Assembly: GCA_964415885.1 (NCBI GenBank)
Contig: CAYQCE010000053.1
Coordinates: forward strand, 1-25,910
From: CAYQCE01 sp964415885
GTDB taxonomy: Bacteria; Zixibacteria; MSB-5A5; JAABVY01; JAHJOQ01
Reading direction: 5' to 3'
Length of the DNA stretch: 25,910 nucleotides
The notes beneath the pieces were generated by a model that was not told where the DNA came from, made no database searches, and worked only from the letters and a program-made list of their open reading frames with translations. Positions within the stretch are counted from its first letter, which is position 1, and every line of letters starts with the position of its first letter. Shown piece by piece: positions 24,338 through 25,910 of the stretch. The position numbers and the translations under genes were made by a program.

Positions 24338-25743
24338 TGAATCCGCCCAAGGTCGAGTATATTTGCGCTCAAATCCGGAATCACACCCGGCTCTTTTTTG
24401 ACTTCGACATCGGTGCGGCTTTCAACGACAGTCGGATTCGCTTTGTATCTTCGAGCGAGCTGGGCGGAATCACAGACAGAGCGATCTTAATTCCGTTCGA
24501 CATCCCAATACCGGAAACACCCGAGAAGCCGTACAGAGTTCGGTTCAACGGGACCGATATCACTCTATGGAATCGCGTCTCATGTCCCGAGGGGGGGCAA
24601 TGGAGTCCGGTGCCGAATGACGATACCCCGCTCTGGTATGAGAACCGGCACGGAACACTAACACCGGCCTGGAATCTCTTCGGTAACCTGTTCGATCTGC
24701 TGGCATTCGGAGAGGACCGTCGATCCGGCAGCAGAGATCATCATGGTCGTTTCATCGCCGGGTTCAGCCCTCGCGCGGATGCGGGGTTGCTCGAGGTCCC
24801 GGCGTTCAACGAGGCTGTGGCTGTGCTGGTCGCTGCCTGTCGCGGCATGCAGCAGAGTAGCAAACCGGCTTTCGAAATCGGTGACATCCTGAGGCCGCCC
24901 GTGGTTGTTCTCTCGCACGATTGCGACATTCTGCTCGGCAACGACATCTGGACTCAAGGTGTTCGCGCGGCGAGAGTTGTGCTGCCGCTGTTCAGTTTGA
25001 AGCCACCGAGGATTGACAATCTCTGGTGGATACTGAGGAATGCCGCAACTCCGCGCAGGTTCTACTTCGACAATGTAACAGGGATGATCGATCTCGAGCG
25101 ATGCTTCAGTTGCCGATCCACATTCTATCTGCTCAATGGCTCCGGGGGACGATTCGGCGCCCGGAGCGGAATCGGAGTCATTCCGGAGTTGATTTCTAAG
25201 ATACCTGCCGACTGGGATACAGGCGTTCACTATAACTATGACACATTTCTGAGCGAGGACAGGATTTCGGCACAGCTCGATGAGCTGAGCGCTGCTCTCG
25301 GAAGCAAACCGACTGTCGGCAGGGCACATTATCTCAGGTTTGACGGTGAGAAGTCGCTCAGGTTTCTGCGGGATTTCGGCATCCGGGTTGATGAATCATC
25401 AGGCTACAGCGACCGCATCGGCTTTCGCAACGGAATCGGGGGTTGTTTTCAAGGCTATGATCCGAAATCGAACGAGCCGCTCGATATATTCGAGGTGCCG
25501 CTCACCATTCAGGAGGCCACGCTTGTCAGCCAGTATGGTTCGGATGCTATTCGACGGTTCTCAATGATCCTGAGACATCTTGGTTCGGTTGGTGGTGCGC
25601 TGAGCATGGTATTTCATCCGGGGATGTTCTTCAATCCCGAGCACCGGGACCATCTCGGGCTGTACCATAAAATGCTGATGGAATGCCGCGATCAGGGCGC
25701 TGTCTCGCGGCCTGCACGGTCACTCATCGACAAGATAACATAA
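24337..25743 (+). CDS. Polysaccharide deacetylase-like (NodB fold) protein
   Basis: A 468-residue protein resembling the polysaccharide deacetylase family (CE4) found in lipopolysaccharide clusters, with an N-terminal accessory region (about 1-185, resembling DUF7033). The NodB-like core starts at VVVLSHDCD (189-197), where the Asp pair takes the place of the usual TFDDG. STFYLL (261-266) follows, then GVHYNYDTF (296-304), a variant of the metal-binding HxxxH motif with one obvious His. GRAHYLRF (328-335) comes next. The altered motif 2 leaves catalytic competence uncertain. There is no signal peptide, so it probably acts on a cytoplasmic glycan precursor. It is coupled to the GNAT gene and followed by wecB. 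Confidence 0.78.
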   Translation: MNPPKVEYICAQIRNHTRLFFDFDIGAAFNDSRIRFVSSSELGGITDRAILIPFDIPIPETPEKPYRVRFNGTDITLWNRVSCPEGGQWSPVPNDDTPLWYENRHGTLTPAWNLFGNLFDLLAFGEDRRSGSRDHHGRFIAGFSPRADAGLLEVPAFNEAVAVLVAACRGMQQSSKPAFEIGDILRPPVVVLSHDCDILLGNDIWTQGVRAARVVLPLFSLKPPRIDNLWWILRNAATPRRFYFDNVTGMIDLERCFSCRSTFYLLNGSGGRFGARSGIGVIPELISKIPADWDTGVHYNYDTFLSEDRISAQLDELSAALGSKPTVGRAHYLRFDGEKSLRFLRDFGIRVDESSGYSDRIGFRNGIGGCFQGYDPKSNEPLDIFEVPLTIQEATLVSQYGSDAIRRFSMILRHLGSVGGALSMVFHPGMFFNPEHRDHLGLYHKMLMECRDQGAVSRPARSLIDKIT

Positions 25744-25821
25744 TTGCTGATAATATCCGGTGCGATTTACACAGATTCTTGCTTTCACGGCACCGACTAA
25801 GTCGTTATAGTGTGGTTGGAA

Positions 25822-25910
25822 ATGGAGAGATTCAGGGTAACATCGATTGTTGGCGCGCGACCGCAGTTCATTAAGGTGGCGATGGTCGCGAAGGCGTTTG
25901 ATGAGGCGGA
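25822..25910 (+). CDS. wecB: UDP-N-acetylglucosamine 2-epimerase, N-terminal fragment
   Basis: The first 29 codons are visible before the window ends. They read MERFRVTSIVGARPQFIKVA and onward, and the VGARPQFIK motif is the hallmark N-terminus of the non-hydrolysing UDP-GlcNAc 2-epimerase that makes UDP-ManNAc for surface glycans. The ATG at 25822 has only a weak GGA close upstream; in-frame GTG (25810) and TTG (25816) are alternatives. It lies 78 bp after the deacetylase-like gene on the same strand. Confidence 0.88.
   Translation, partial: MERFRVTSIVGARPQFIKVAMVAKAFDEA

Overview
The window looks like a chromosomal segment around the replication origin of a Gram-negative, outer-membrane-bearing bacterium, probably an uncultivated member of the FCB group (a Zixibacteria-like lineage would fit). 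The clues are a PorV/PorQ-type outer-membrane protein, a giant secreted Ig-like protein ending in a FlgD/type IX-secretion-like tail, an Mrp protein whose C-terminal loop resembles the cysteine-free Bacteroidetes form, and the order dnaA-dnaN-recF-DUF721-gyrB. The run of exactly 100 N at 12297-12396 marks a scaffolded draft or metagenome assembly. The phylum call is inference; no rRNA or tRNA gene is seen.

Layout. 1-196: small palindromic and tandem repeats downstream of gyrB. 197-6716: replication block on the minus strand (gyrB, DUF721/DciA-like, recF, dnaN, dnaA). 6717-7101: candidate oriC with DnaA boxes; further boxes lie between dnaA and dnaN, so the origin may be bipartite. 7102-8590: an Rrf2-family regulator with four clustered cysteines, overlapping mrp (Fe-S carrier). 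8757-10406: a short Lon-like protein that keeps the Ser-Lys protease dyad but has lost most AAA+ ATPase residues. 10532-11053: an unrecognised 173-residue protein. 11240-19440: a two-gene unit, a roughly 2,400-residue secreted Ig/FN3 protein followed by a PorV-like protein, ended by a clear intrinsic terminator. 19441-20291: a long intergenic region with a near-consensus promoter overlapping an inverted repeat. 20292-22794: CPA2-type cation/proton antiporter and rsgA. From 23222 the strand switches to plus: a tandem GNAT-like protein, a polysaccharide-deacetylase-like protein and the start of wecB, apparently the edge of a surface-polysaccharide cluster.

How the genes work together. dnaA, dnaN, recF, gyrB and the DciA-like protein serve replication initiation, clamp loading and repair, and supercoiling. 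Rrf2-mrp is probably a self-regulated Fe-S unit. The giant protein and PorV-like protein look like a cargo and its outer-membrane export partner. The plus-strand genes begin a glycan pathway. The most unusual items are the pseudo-ATPase Lon-like protein, the giant protein whose real C-terminus is hidden by the placeholder gap, and the structured elements around that operon.
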